Positions 33,885 through 45,382 of a stretch of 64,000 bases of DNA are shown one piece after another (within the stretch, counting starts at the first letter, position 1; each line of letters starts with the position of its first letter). The stretch comes from Hyalella azteca (taxonomy: Eukaryota; Arthropoda; Malacostraca; Amphipoda; Hyalellidae): contig NW_025943831.1 in the NCBI RefSeq assembly GCF_000764305.2, positions 124,001 through 188,000 on the forward strand, given 5' to 3'. The notes beneath the pieces were generated by a model. That model saw only the letters and a program-made list of their open reading frames with translations, was not told the origin of the DNA and ran no database searches. The position numbers and the translations under genes were made by a program.

Positions 33885-36690
33885 GTATCAGAGGAAGAAT
33901 CCTGCTTACCTGAGAGACAGAGAGAAGCTGCAGATGCCAGGGACATGAGGGTGCCTCCTATACATCATCCATCCTTGGGTCAGGCAGAGCAGCCCCAAAT
34001 GTCTCCTTTTCCAGACCTTATGCAGTTGTTGGGTTTTAACAGTGATTCAGAATCAAGCTCAGATGCCATATTTTCCAACAGTAAGTCCATAATGCTCTCA
34101 TGGGAATCTTATTATAGTGGAGCCTTCATTATAATTAATTATAGTGCTTAAACTGATGGTGAGCTTAGTAATTCAGTTATGTTCTTCATTATCTTTACTA
34201 TTTTCACTCGACACATGGATTACAACCAAGAAGTCAAGAAGGTGGAATCCAGTAAGTTTTCTGAGGTGTGTGTTTTTGTGTAAATATGTGTATATGTCAG
34301 AGGATTTGTTGTGTCTATTCTTCCACTACAATTTTTCACTACGTTTGTCTAGGTAAAGTTAGTCCAAGAATTGAAAAAAATTGTTCCTATTTTGTTGTTG
34401 CTTTATAGAATGCAAATGAATGAGACTGACTTACGTCTAGACTACTATTGTTATTCGTTCCTCGGTACTATTGTTATTCGTTCAATATTGTGGTGCCAAG
34501 GCTAACGATCCTTCTGGCAGTAAGTAGTGTGGTTGTGATCTATATCTGGCGTCTAATCTGGCTGCTAGTCTAAAAAACCGTTTGATGGTTATTAATGCAT
34601 TTGATAGTTCATGGTGAGTGAAGATCAATGAATGTCACCTACTGCAAGTACAATTTTTAAATGTTACCACACTTCTGCATTACTGCTGTTTTATTTGTTG
34701 CAAGTGATGCAGTATGAATCTATCATTCCTTTCATTTTGTTCTACAATGGTTTTGCGTACTTCTGTTCGGTTATTTCCTTGTTGAAATTTGTCGTTTACG
34801 TGATGTACGGGAAGATGGTGTGCTGTGATGGTGCATCAGGAAGTATGTTAGTCCCGATGTTCATCAGTGACTGCTGTCGATCGTAAGTATACATATACTC
34901 ATCAAAGCAGCGCCGGACACCTACATCCAAATGCCCTGCACTTAATTAATCATTACATGTACTTGCAAACAGAAAGATAAAACATCAGTCCAACTTCCAA
35001 GTTTAGAACATGATGTTGTTGATACAAAATTAATTTGAAAACAAATTGTATGCTCATCAGCTATATGATGAATGTCACAATTGCAGCAGATACTACTCTG
35101 CATCTCTTGGATTGAGCTTAAGAAACAACCGGTTCAAATGGTGCGTGTTACGGGTAATTGAGTATAAGAAAGACTTTTGTGGTTGTCGCGAGCTCATGTG
35201 TATTCTGTGGTGATTTATCTGCCGTAGAACGAGAGCCACAAACTGCGTTTGGCTGAGGGAGTGCGCTGCTCGCCGCCAAACAAGGGGAGAAACGTCAACA
35301 TGATCGTCGTTGCCGACCTGCACGTTCCAGCCGCTTCAAGACAGCTTAACCAACATTATTATACTCATTACTAATGTGAACTGAAAACATGCACTCGTTT
35401 TTCATTTCTAAAATGATGTTTAAGGCCCATGAAGTCCAATGTGTTATATTGTTCCGGATTGGAGCCTTGCAAGTTATTGCTTGTCCTTATCAAACATCTT
35501 GTCTTGAGTGCTAGTGGAAAATTTAAATGACAGGGGTCATTCCTACCACTGGTTATATATACTCTAACTGGCAATATTTTATGCAGTATGATCATCTCAT
35601 TGCCATGTGGTATTCTTTAGTATTAAGCATAGGTGTTATTTATCCCACATGCGCTTTTTTCTCTTATGTTCATGCCCTAGACGACGCATATCACCGAAGG
35701 CTTGTCGCAGAAGGCGTCGAGCTCGCTCCGGTTGTAGTGAACGCTCAGGTAATTGGAAGCGTTTGATGACGCGTGTACATCAAGGGCTCTTCAACCTTAT
35801 GAAATGATTGGCGGCACCTGAACTGGAGCTTTTTCACGGGAGTCTCAATTCGGATTCATTTTAGTTCTTGCATTTAGCTGACGCTCTGTGTTTTAAAGTA
35901 TTATATTTAACTGGTAACTCGTCCGACTGACATTTGATCCTCTCTTTGTTAAAAATCCACTTCTAAGAATACTTGATGCTCTCAGTTGAAATAATTATCT
36001 GCTATGACCTGTATTTTGAGCAATTGCGCAGTATTCAGTGAATTGTTCGATTGGGCCTAAATTTTCCTATCCATAAAGATCTGAATGATTATGAACAGAA
36101 AAAGTAAGCTGACATTCTTGTGCTGCTTAATGAGCAGATTTGTAGTGGACAAGCTACGTTAATTTAGATAATTAAATCCGAGTCAAACTACTCAGGATTC
36201 ACTACCGTGGTGCCAACAACATTGATTAAAAGTACTTGGAAACATAAAGCCCGTTCTTTTGTCAGGTACTTCTAACGATCGCAAATTTTTTTGACGTATT
36301 GATCGAAATCTGCTCGTTAAATTTGTAGGTAACTAATGATGTTCTGTGCTTTCAGATCACGCGAATGGTGATAGCAATTTCCCTTCATTTAGCGGCGATA
36401 CTGGCAAGAGGACATCGAATCATGTTCTAGATGAGGAGGTCATTCCAGCGAAGAAAATCAGGCTGGATTTACCATACAAGTCTATTTTGAAGAAGACAAG
36501 ATCCAGGCGCCGCTTCAGTACGCCAAGAAGAACGTTTTTCGTGGACTCTCCCACCACGCTGGAATACGCTAGCTCGCGACCACCTTGTGAAATAAGATAC
36601 CTTGCTGAGTTACAGTCTCAAATGTCTTTGTGTTTTGATGACGGTGTATGGTTCAAAAAGACCGTTTATTCTTCTGATGATAGCTCTTGA
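33885..36690 (+). CDS. Basic, Ser-rich probable nuclear protein, unknown
   Basis: Two plus-strand exons, 33885-34080 (donor GTAAGT, phase 1) and 36356-36690 (acceptor CTTTCAG), join in frame to give about 176 aa ending at TGA. Either ATG 33864 begins the protein, reading through the acceptor-like CTTCAACAG, or earlier exons exist. The first exon is acidic/Ser-rich (LLGFNSDSESSSDA). The second holds PAKKIRLDLPYKSILKKTRS and RRRFSTPRRTFF, nuclear-localisation-like basic clusters and SP/TP sites, then IRYLAELQSQMSLCFDDG and a Ser-Asp tail. I do not recognise the family. A possible 68-nt cassette exon at 35681-35748 would shift the frame. AATAAA lies at 36900-36905. Confidence 0.6.
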
Positions 36691-36899
36691 AAATTGCAGC
36701 AATTGTAGAATATACCACCGTTATTTTTTTTTCAACTTAGATTTATGTAGGTATCTTACCGCTTGAGTTAAGCCCTTATATTTTGCCTGGAAACTTGCCG
36801 GGTTGCTGACTTGACTTCTCAATTCTGGTCTTAGAGAGTAATGTTGCATTATCATTTAGTGTTTTTAGTCTTAAGGTTATGGAATGTTCTAAATTTTAT

Positions 36900-36905
36900 A
36901 ATAAA
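36900..36905 (+). terminator. Polyadenylation signal AATAAA
   Basis: AATAAA about 210 bases after the stop codon at 36690, plausible for the 3' end of that gene. Confidence 0.5.
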
Positions 36906-37639
36906 CTGTTTCCATAAATTATTTTTGCTCATCTAGCATCCTAAATTCATTTTTATTGTTCATGAGTTAATTCAAGTAAGATTATGTCTAATTCATGGTT
37001 TCTGGACAGTCAACGAACGAAGTAGCTTACAAATTCAGTCTTCGATTGCACTGCTGATTTGATACACTACGCTAACTTAGAACGCAGCTTCAAGGGTTAC
37101 ACGTGCAAATGTGATTTTCGTACTAGAAGATAAATCTGCTAAAAGAAAATATTTCTAGTTATGTTCTGTAAAATATCAGCGGCAGGTGAGCCGAATTATT
37201 AATGTTGAAACAACTTTTATTACGGTTCCGTGTATTCCTTATCAAAGTAAAGCGTTAGAAGAAGAGATGGATGAAAGCCTGTACCGTCTAACCCATGAAT
37301 TAAGCACTCGACTGGTAGTGCAGTCACGCCGATTTTCAGTTAAACCGTCAATACTGGCATGATTACAACGTATTAGAACGAAGCCCTTCAGGATCGACAG
37401 ACAGTCCAATCTTTTTAAAAGATCGACTTTATTGAAGTCCATAGACCTGAGGGACATTAAAGTAGTTCAACTTTTATGTTATCAAAATAGAAGAGGAAAT
37501 TGTTTATTTTCAAGCCTCTTATATACGTTTGACAACATTTCATATTTACTTGCGTTGGAAAGACGATTCTTATAAGCCACTGAAGACCAAATCGGTTTTA
37601 GACTCGGGTGGTTCTACGTTATGCTCCCTTTCGTCTTGC
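36906..37639. other. Spacer, no gene seen
   Basis: No supported exon; it ends at the CR1-like insertion. Confidence 0.4.
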
Positions 37640-38516
37640 TGGACGAAAGGGAGCCAGTAGATGCAGTGTACCTTGATTTTGCCAAGGCATTTGACCGTAT
37701 CCCACATGAGCGGCTGTTGCGTAAATTGAAGTCTTAAGGAATTGAGAGTAATGTACTCGAATGGATAAGAGATTTTTTAGTAGGGAGGCGACAGCGTGTC
37801 AGTATTAAGTCCGTATCAGACTTGGCTTCAGTGCGCAGCGGCGTGCCACAAGGAAGCGTTTTCGGGCCTTTTCTATCCGTTGCGTTTATAAACGATCTGC
37901 CAGTAGCTGTGTCTAGCATTTGTTCGATGTATGCTGACGCCACAAAAATTTATATTACAGTGAAGAATACGTCGCAAAAAGTACAGTTGCAAGGTGATCT
38001 TGACAGGTTGGTTGACTGGGCTGATGAGTGGCAGCTGCGTTTTAACGCTGACAAATGTAAAATTATCAACATTGGCAAGAATAATGAACAGCAAGATTAC
38101 AGTAAATTAATAGAATTTGAAACAAGAACCAACACCAGGGGCCACGCCTATAACTGAAAAAACTGCGTTGTAACACATCCATGCGACAACATTTCTTCTC
38201 GCTTCGAGTCACCGACATGTGGAACAGCCTCCCTGATAGCATCGTTCACGCTCCGAGTATGAACGCCTTCAAAAACAGACTAGACGAAGCTATGCTAGCC
38301 AATGCAGGAGCATATGTTCAGTCTTAAAATGCCTAGCAAATTACGGACCAGGCAATAAGTCCAGCAGCTATCTCAATCAATCGTCAGTTATGGAAAGATC
38401 GGGTTCCAAAGGCCGGATCCCTTGTGAATCAAGTCACGAAAACTTCTAGAATCGGCATCAAACCATGGGCCTATTTCTTCAATGCCGACACTTCTATTCT
38501 ATTCTATCCTACAGTT
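37640..38516 (+). mobile_element. CR1/jockey-like non-LTR retrotransposon remnant
   Basis: Encodes reverse-transcriptase fragments: VYLDFAKAFDRIPHERLLRK, then a stop, GVPQGSVFGPFLSVAFINDL, and YADATKIY where an active enzyme has ADD, so the catalytic Asp pair is broken. After NADKCKIINIG the text jumps to the element's last segment (EFETRTNTRG, 38110 onward), so about 700 bp is deleted internally. The end at 38497-38516 is an ATTCT-type short repeat (TTCTATTCTATTCTATCC), the usual CR1 3' terminus. Confidence 0.85.
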
Positions 38517-38769
38517 GTCAGCACTCAAATGTGCATGAATAATAATTGTTCATGGTTTTTTATTGATAGCTCTAAAATATTTATGAATTACGTTCGAAAA
38601 TGCAATGAAATATTTGGGAGAAAATGGGCATCAATGAAAAGCTTGATAGTTGCATCGTGATAACCATGGATAATTGCACTTTCAAAACTGATATTTTAGT
38701 TATGTTTTAGAGTCCCTTAAGACCTTTCAGTTTAGTACTTATATTATCAGTCTGCTTATATCGCAAGTT

Positions 38770-39315
38770 CACAAGGAATTTAAAAGCAAAGAAAACACCA
38801 AGCAAATTCACCATATCGATATTGAAAACGTTTCGGAGTCCAGCTCCATCATCGGTTCGAAAAACTAAAAATAAATAAAATCATATTATTATATCAAAAT
38901 TCTAAGACAGACATAAAACCTAAACAAGACCTAACATTATATCGAAAAAACAGGACTCGATTGGAACACCTTAGTCCTAGGGTTCACGAAAAGAATATAA
39001 AAGCCTAGCGATTCACTATTTCCAGATTATATGAACTAAACGCATTATAGAGACACGGTTTTCGTTTGAAGATATGTAGAGACTCCAATATTCTCAAATC
39101 CGAGCAGCCAGAAGAGGAACCGAGTATCCTGAAATCACTCTCAGATACAGCCACGTCGCACTGTTCAGCATGGAGGCGCACGGAAGAATGAGGAGGCTTG
39201 GCGAGAGGCAAGTTAGAACGATAGCTCCTGCCACGGTGTTCAGAAACCCGGATGTAGAAGTTACGCGACGTCATTCCAACGTACGTAGATGCACAGAAGT
39301 AATCCTTCTGGGACC
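38770..39315 (-). mobile_element. Penelope-like element 3' fragment with GIY-YIG domain
   Basis: On the minus strand, 39313-39008 encodes CASTYVGMTSRNFYIRVSEH, SVRLHAEQCDVAVSESDFRI and LRILESLHIFKRKPCLYN. This is the GIY-YIG endonuclease tail typical of Penelope reverse transcriptases, still open to its stop. Beyond it, 38829-38855 (minus) reads CCGATGATGGAGCTGGACTC then CGAAACG, a hammerhead-ribozyme-like core with stem II GGAG/CTCC and an intact GAAA but CTGA changed to CCGA. The reverse transcriptase portion is absent. Confidence 0.85.
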
Positions 39316-39605
39316 TTGCATAAGCCATGAGTATACTTGTATGCTTCAATGAGTTCCCCACGCAGACGTCGATAACTGAGGCTTGGAAGCTTCATAATCT
39401 TTAATCTTTCCTCATAGGACTTGCCTTTCAAGCCCGGAACTATCTTTGTTGCGCGTCTTTGAACACTATCTATTAAATTTTTGTTCTTTTAATTTAAAAT
39501 TTCGGTGACCACACGACGTTTCCAAACTCTGGGTTCGGGCGCACGACAGCAACAAACACTGCTTCATCGCTTCTGCATCTCGGAACTCGAAAGAGCGTCT
39601 GATCA
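39316..39605 (-). mobile_element. CR1-like fragment, reverse orientation
   Basis: The minus strand carries pieces of the same CR1-like family: RRLRGELIEAYKYTHGLCK around 39370-39320, and farther 5' the block around CARTQSLET, which matches VVRPNLELGN of the plus-strand piece. It sits head-to-head with 39600-40090, indicating nested insertion or inversion. Confidence 0.7.
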
Positions 39606-40090
39606 GTCCAAGTCGTTTATTGGCTTTATTAACTTAGTAGTGTCAAGCGTGTGCTCCATGTGTGCCGACGATACATACAAAAGTTTATAATACAGTGAAG
39701 GATGCGACAAATAAACGCAATTGTAAGATGATCTCGATAGTTTAGTTGACTGTGCTGATAAGTGGCAGCTGCGTTTGAACGCTGGCAAGTGTTAAAGTAC
39801 TTCACCTCGGAAAGAACAATGAACAGCAAGATTACAGTATGAGAAGATATGGTTATAATGAGAGAGTAATGATTGAAAAGTCTAGTGTGGAAAAAGATTT
39901 GGGAGTTTATGTCGACAAGGAGCTGGAATTTTTAAAGCATGTTGAAATGCGAGCTAATAAATCCAACAAACTACTAGGATTGATTAGACGTTCTTACGAG
40001 TTCCTAGATGCAGAAGCAATGAAGCGGTTGTTTGTTACTGTCGTGCGCCCGAACCTAGAGCTTGGAAACGCCTTGTTGTAGCGGCCCGAC
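39600..40090 (+). mobile_element. CR1-like fragment, C-terminal RT and thumb
   Basis: Encodes SSVCSMCADDTYKSL (ADD intact but frame lost after it), then CKVLHLGKNNEQQDYS, VEKDLGVYVDKELEF and FVTVVRPNLELGN. These are the segments that follow the catalytic site in CR1/jockey reverse transcriptases. Frameshifts near 39710 and 39790 inactivate it. Confidence 0.78.
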
Positions 40091-40939
40091 TTACTGACTC
40101 GTTCGCGCTCTTCTTCTCTCTTTCGGACGCATTGCTCGGAGCTGAAATTGAACATGATCGTTGGTTGGTTGGTTCACTTTCGATAGAGCCGGGTGCATGG
40201 ACGGGCGTGGCCGGACGCAGTAATTGGTTGGTTGCCTGGCAAGGAATTACCTTGGATCTACCTACGATGCTGCTGTCAACCATTCATTCTAAACCCAAGT
40301 TCTTGTGTTTTGAATACTTCTTTCGTTGGCCATGGACGGGTGCGGCTGCAGGCAGTCGAAATTAGAGTATCAGTCTTGAAGACGGTAACGCTTCCGGCGC
40401 TGTACGTCGCATGGACTTGGCCCTTGATTCGAACATCTGTCTTCTCACTCGGTGAACGGTGTTGAAGGAAGCTGCAACTTGTTCGCAACGTTGGAAAAGA
40501 GTCCCGGCGTAATCTCGGCAAGCACTGCGCTCCTCCGTTAGATTCCCACGCTTTGAATTGATTTGACTTAGGCGATCTTCGCTAAACTTTGATTTTTTCT
40601 CGGCGATAACACCGGTGACTTACGGATGGGCCCAGCCAAATGTAGTGTTCTTCAATGTTTAACTTTGAATTTGCAGTCTTGATAGCTACCTAGGATTACT
40701 AATATACTTCTTATAACTTTTAAATTGGCTTGTTCATTTATATCGTTTGTTATTAAATAATGTACGTGCACTTCATTCTTAGTACATTTTCAAATAGAAT
40801 TTCGGTGACTGTGCGTATATAGTTACCATGCTTTCTCACTATCCCGTTGGGGTAGCCTATATGTGTTGCCCCCTCTTCCGCAACAGTGTGGTCACCGAGG
40901 CTTGAAAAGGACAAAAATTTAATAGATTGTTCAGAAACA
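40091..40939. other. Sequence between CR1 fragments, unassigned
   Basis: GC-richer than the surroundings with overlapping frames on both strands (40132-40521). None has a recognised domain or splice borders. It could be part of an unrecognised repeat. Confidence 0.35.
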
Positions 40940-41480
40940 TGCAAGAAGGCTTGAAGAGCAAGTCCTATATGAAGAAAATTAAAGATTATAAAGCTTTTAA
41001 GCCTCTGTTACCGACTTCTGCGTGCATGGGGACCTCATTGAAGTATACAAGTATACTCATGGTTTATACAAGGTCCCAGAAGGATTACTAGAATTTGAAA
41101 CAAGAACCAACACCAGGGGCAACAACTATAAACTAAAAAAATGAGTTGCAACTCATCCACGCGACAACATTTCTTCTCGATTCGAATCACAAACATGTGG
41201 AACAGCCTCCTCGATTACATCGTTGACGCTCCGAGTATAAACGCTTCCAAGAACAGACTAGATAAAGCTATGGAAAAATATATGTTCAGGCTTGAAATGC
41301 CTAGCACCATATCGAACCCGGTGGAAGTCTAGTAGCTATTTCAAACTATCGTCTTTCTTGAAAAATTCCGGTCAAAGACATGCTTCTGGATCTTCTGTGA
41401 ACAAGTGCCGAAAAGTATAAGAATCGGCGACAGGCCACATCAGGTCTACTCATCAGCGCCGACACCGCTATGTTATGTTA
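40940..41480 (+). mobile_element. CR1-like 3'-end fragment
   Basis: Encodes EVYKYTHGLYKVPEGLLEFE, TRTNTRGNNYKLKK and FFSIRITNMWNSLLDYIVDA, the conserved C-terminal stretch of CR1/jockey ORF2, ending in a frame closed at 41332. The 3' end near 41470 has a short ATGTT duplication. The same C-terminal block occurs in the copy at 38110-38330. Confidence 0.8.
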
Positions 41481-44119
41481 ATGAATTGTAGTTTCGAGCC
41501 TCAGCGAATCAAAAAATTCGTTTAATTCTCGAATATGCAACAGGCAGGTCATGGCCTAATCAAATCCTACTATGTTATTGAAAAGACATTACCTGAATTT
41601 TTATAGAACTTAGTGTTAAATATGACATCAGATATATGACTGCCCAATTGTCAATGCATTCAGTTGGTCGATTTTTGTTCCGTTCAACTCGCTGAAGCAT
41701 ATAGACAGGTATGTTGGCGATGGCTTGGCGTATGTTCTTCAAATATGGTAGGGTATTGGTAAACGATTGATTGAGGGGAGTGTCTACTCTACACCAAAAG
41801 AAAATTTTTTATTTATGGGCGGAGCATTTTGAAACTTGGTACACATATGTAGAATAGAAAGCTTATACTTTTTTGTTTATGTAAATTTCCGAAAAAAATG
41901 AAAGAAAACGTGAAGTTCATTGAAAACGGCAAAAAGAGGGGTACTGTAAAAATATATATCCGCTTAGGATTTTCAAGCTAAAACATCGAGAGACATCTTT
42001 CGAAACATATCTAAAGATCCTCCATACATTTTTTCAAATTTGTTTCCTGATTTTTTTTTCAAATAAGAACCCCTCCCCCCCCCCTTCAAAAAAAAAACAA
42101 AACAAAAAGAAATAGGAAAAATTGACTGGAGGATCTCTAGGGATTTTTCTACAAATTCAATGGTATCTCTCTCAATGCTGTAGCTATAAAATCATAGGAG
42201 ATAGGTTTGCAAGCAGAAAATTTCGAGTTGTCCGGAGAGCCAAAAAACTGAAATTTGTGATCATTGAAGGTATATAGGTGTTTGTCGACGATTCGACGCC
42301 TATCGTGAAAGGACAAATGAACACACAAACATGGCTTTGTGCTCCTTAAATTCGCAGTTTTTGGACTTTGAAATGAACCTAATAAACGGAAAAATGAAAA
42401 TTTTCGATTTTTTGCCAAGACGCTCTCCTTGTTGATAACCCTATAAAAAATCACATGAAGCCAAATCGGGGGGTTGAGCCGGCAAATGAAGGTCACCTCT
42501 CAAGGAGATGAGGTGCTCTGCAAAATTTTGTCTCAGATACCTTATGAAGAAGAACGGCCATTAGAAAAGTACATCTCGACAGCAAACGCACGTTGCTCAC
42601 TTGTCTAGTGCATGGTGACAGCTGACTAGGCGGGACATAAAACTTTGTAATCTTGCCTTTCATATTAAATGCACCGCGCTCTTTTCCTACATTGGGCTGC
42701 TTAATTGGCGATAAATACCAATAGGAAGTTACCGTGAATCACCCTGTGTGTTTGTAAGGTTCTATGGCTTTGGGTCATGATCAAGAGATTAAATATTAGA
42801 ACATTATTGTTAGGTTAATAAACTGACCAGCATCAGCGTTTTGAAAATGACTAAATTAGCTAAATTAATGAGCGATTGCAAAGTTTTGAGAATAAACGTC
42901 ATAATGTCTATTCACTCCGATAATTACTCGGATTTTCGGTAATATTGAGCACGAGATTATCACATATAACATTTGTGTTTGCAGGGAATAATTTGCAAAA
43001 CATTTCCGTTAACACATTCAGAAGTTACTAAGTTTTTAAGAAGACGAACCGATGTCATGATACTGTCATATCCAGACAAATATACACGTGTCAAAAATTA
43101 TTCACTGATTAGGTTCTCAAATTGATTGGACATATTCAGTTGAGCCAAAACAATGTAAAGCATTATGAACTATGATAAAATTGCCCATATTGATTCCTCC
43201 CTTCAGCATATTTTCGTCAAAAAGTCTGCTTATACTGTCAACCGGTGACACGCTTTCATTCACACAGCACGGGCAGAGCTATTGAACGTAGCACTGGCAC
43301 GCCCTTTTGCCAGTCTTAACTGGGTCAAGATGACCCACACAAGGACAAAAAGTAAATCGTTATTTGAATAAGGTCTCTCTGATTTCTTTGATTGACTGTA
43401 TGTAATTTGCTACTGCAACTTTTGCTAAACTGTACTGAAATAGTAAGTTTTTGTTATAATATATTCCGACTGAGAGATGACAAATAAATCATTCCAATTA
43501 GGGTTTGAAAAATTTAAGTGCTGATTCATAATCTTACTTCACTTTCATACTAAATAAATTTTATGCGTTCAAGAAGTAATATTTTAATACAATCTATGTT
43601 GTTAGTAATAGCTTAATTTAAGCAACAAACATCAGCATTCTCACGGGAAAATATTTTCTCAATATGAATTGTAAATATTTTTCTCTGTAAACATTTTCTT
43701 CCACGTAGTGCATGAATATTAAAACTTTTTATGGCTGCAAGAGAGGTATAGAAATTACTATGCTCTCCTAATTTGATTCCATACTCGAGTAAACTAATTG
43801 CTGAATAAATTCATCAATACCAACGAGAATGAAATATTTGGTTCTTGTTCATGTTTGAGAGTTGACCGAGAATAAAGGTTACCTGTGGTTTGTGTGTTTT
43901 CTTCTATTGAACTTTTCCAATAATTTTCATAAATTTACTGTAAAAATAGCATGTGCACGGTGTAAGAACCATATAATTTAATGTGCGGTTGTTTACGGAA
44001 ACCGTAAGTACTAGATGAGAAAACAAAGATAAGAGATTCCATTAATCTCTACGCGAATGCACACACTCCTGCACTAATTATGACAGTTTCAACTACTCGG
44101 TCAGATACCCTACTTGAAT
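41481..44119. other. Intergenic, no gene seen
   Basis: AT-rich, with a C-run near 42073 and poly-A stretches. The 115-aa minus frame at 42149-42496 has no recognised domain and I do not support it as a gene. Confidence 0.4.
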
Positions 44120-44142
44120 GTAAAGAAGCGCTTTTTAAATCA
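44120..44142 (+). repeat. Direct repeat, left copy
   Basis: GTAAAGAAGCGCTTTTTAAA plus TCA, preceded by TACTTGA, recurs at 45359-45382 with one extra T and the same TACTTGA upstream. The pair brackets the SINE and the secreted-protein gene. Confidence 0.75.
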
Positions 44143-44144
44143 CT

Positions 44145-44452
44145 TGCTGCGGTGGTGCAGTGGTGAGAGACTCAGTCTCTCGCACCCAGCTCCAGGATTC
44201 GACTCCCACTAAGGACAAGTTCTTCCGGGGAGCTCAGCTCATGGTCAACTCAGCCATTCATCCAACTCTGGTTGATAAATGAGTACCTGGCTTGTCCAGG
44301 GTGTTGGGTAATGCAAAAATGGTTCTGGCGGGTCAGCGAGCCAGTGATGGATGTGGAACTACCAGTGGCACCAAGTGCCCGGAAAAACTGACCTATCACC
44401 TCTCCCAAACTAGTCGCCACTACCAGGATGGGCAATTACAACAACAAGTCTC
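44145..44452 (+). mobile_element. tRNA-derived SINE, family A, second copy
   Basis: Plus-strand copy of the 33394-33696 family. Box A-like TGGTGCAGTGG, box B GGATTCGACTCCC, body CAGCCATTCATCCAACTCTG and CCCGGAAAAACTGACCTATC, tail ACAACAACAAG. No clear target duplication is visible. It lies about 55 bp downstream of the stop codon of the minus-strand secreted-protein gene. Confidence 0.88.
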
Positions 44453-44506
44453 TATTCAGAAGAAAAAACGGAAGAATAAGTCTGTAACAGGAATATCAAA
44501 AATAAA

Positions 44507-45078
44507 CTATGACATTAGACGCTTACTATGCAACACGCACGACGCGTTCGACGCCGAGAAGCAGAATCCAAAGCAGTCTAGGTTGGCGGCTCCGCACCTC
44601 AAGGAGCAAAGGATCTGAAGAAGGAATACAAAATTTAATTGACGAAAATGATGAAATGATCATTTGAGCGATGAAATGATCGCTCTTAATTTGTTTACCG
44701 GTGTTTTTTACCCACCATTTGTATCGCCCCTTACCCGAAAGATCGCATCTCAAGTTTGTAACTTCGTACCTCTATAAAATTAAGCCTGTAGATTCTCTCT
44801 ACTTTATTTCCATAGTAGTATACTATGATACTGGATATCTATTCATACCACGTGAATGACTATACCCAACCACTTCCTGCAATAAATAAAACAATAAATC
44901 GTTATAATCGTTAAGAAGGCAGCCAATCCGAACTCACCAGACTGTCAGCAGTGGAGTTGTTGATGATGTTCCCACAGGTTTGGTAGACACGTTTGAAGAC
45001 GGCTTTATTCGATGTTCCTGAGCTACTCGTTAACCAGACAGCCACAAGCCACGCAACCGCGTGGGTAAGTGACAACAT
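44507..45078 (-). CDS. Small secreted Cys-rich protein, PAN/apple-like
   Basis: Two minus-strand exons: 45078-44938 (ATG; donor CTG|GTGAGT, phase 0) and 44614-44507 (acceptor TTCTTCAG, phase 0, stop TAG), 82 aa in all. Residues 1-20 form a signal peptide (MLSLTHAVAWLVAVWLTSSS). The mature part has six cysteines, spaced as in a partial PAN/apple module (QTCGN, then LCSLRCGAANLDCFGFCF and SCVLHSK). PAN modules usually mediate protein or sugar contacts outside cells. It is short for the family, so the protein may have lost downstream exons, perhaps when the SINE inserted just beyond the stop; or it is a complete small secreted peptide. Confidence 0.6.
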
Positions 45079-45358
45079 TGTAGAGAACTACCAAAATATT
45101 TTCATTGTTTAAAGATATCCTCTGAATCTACGGGGGTAATCCTGAGGAAAAATAAAAATTGTATTAATATGAGTGTTGTGTTTAATATATGATGCAGGTG
45201 TGTGAGTGACACCACGAATGGCAAATGACATGTATATACTCATGCTGACGAAGTCCAATGATCCAAGTGAATTTTAGAAATAAACATGAATCTATACCTA
45301 TAGAGTCAAATACAAGAAGCCCCGAATATTTCAACCGAAAAGTAATATGTACTTGACC

Positions 45359-45382
45359 GTAAAGAAGCGCTTTTTTAAATCA
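45359..45382 (+). repeat. Direct repeat, right copy
   Basis: Second copy of the 44120-44142 repeat (one additional T). The intervening 1.2 kb contains the secreted-protein gene. Confidence 0.75.

Noticed and set aside
34632..34886. Hydrophobic 84-aa plus-strand frame
   Set aside because: No splice partner, no family match, and it lies in an intron of the 33885-36690 gene; hydrophobic frames are common in T-rich DNA.
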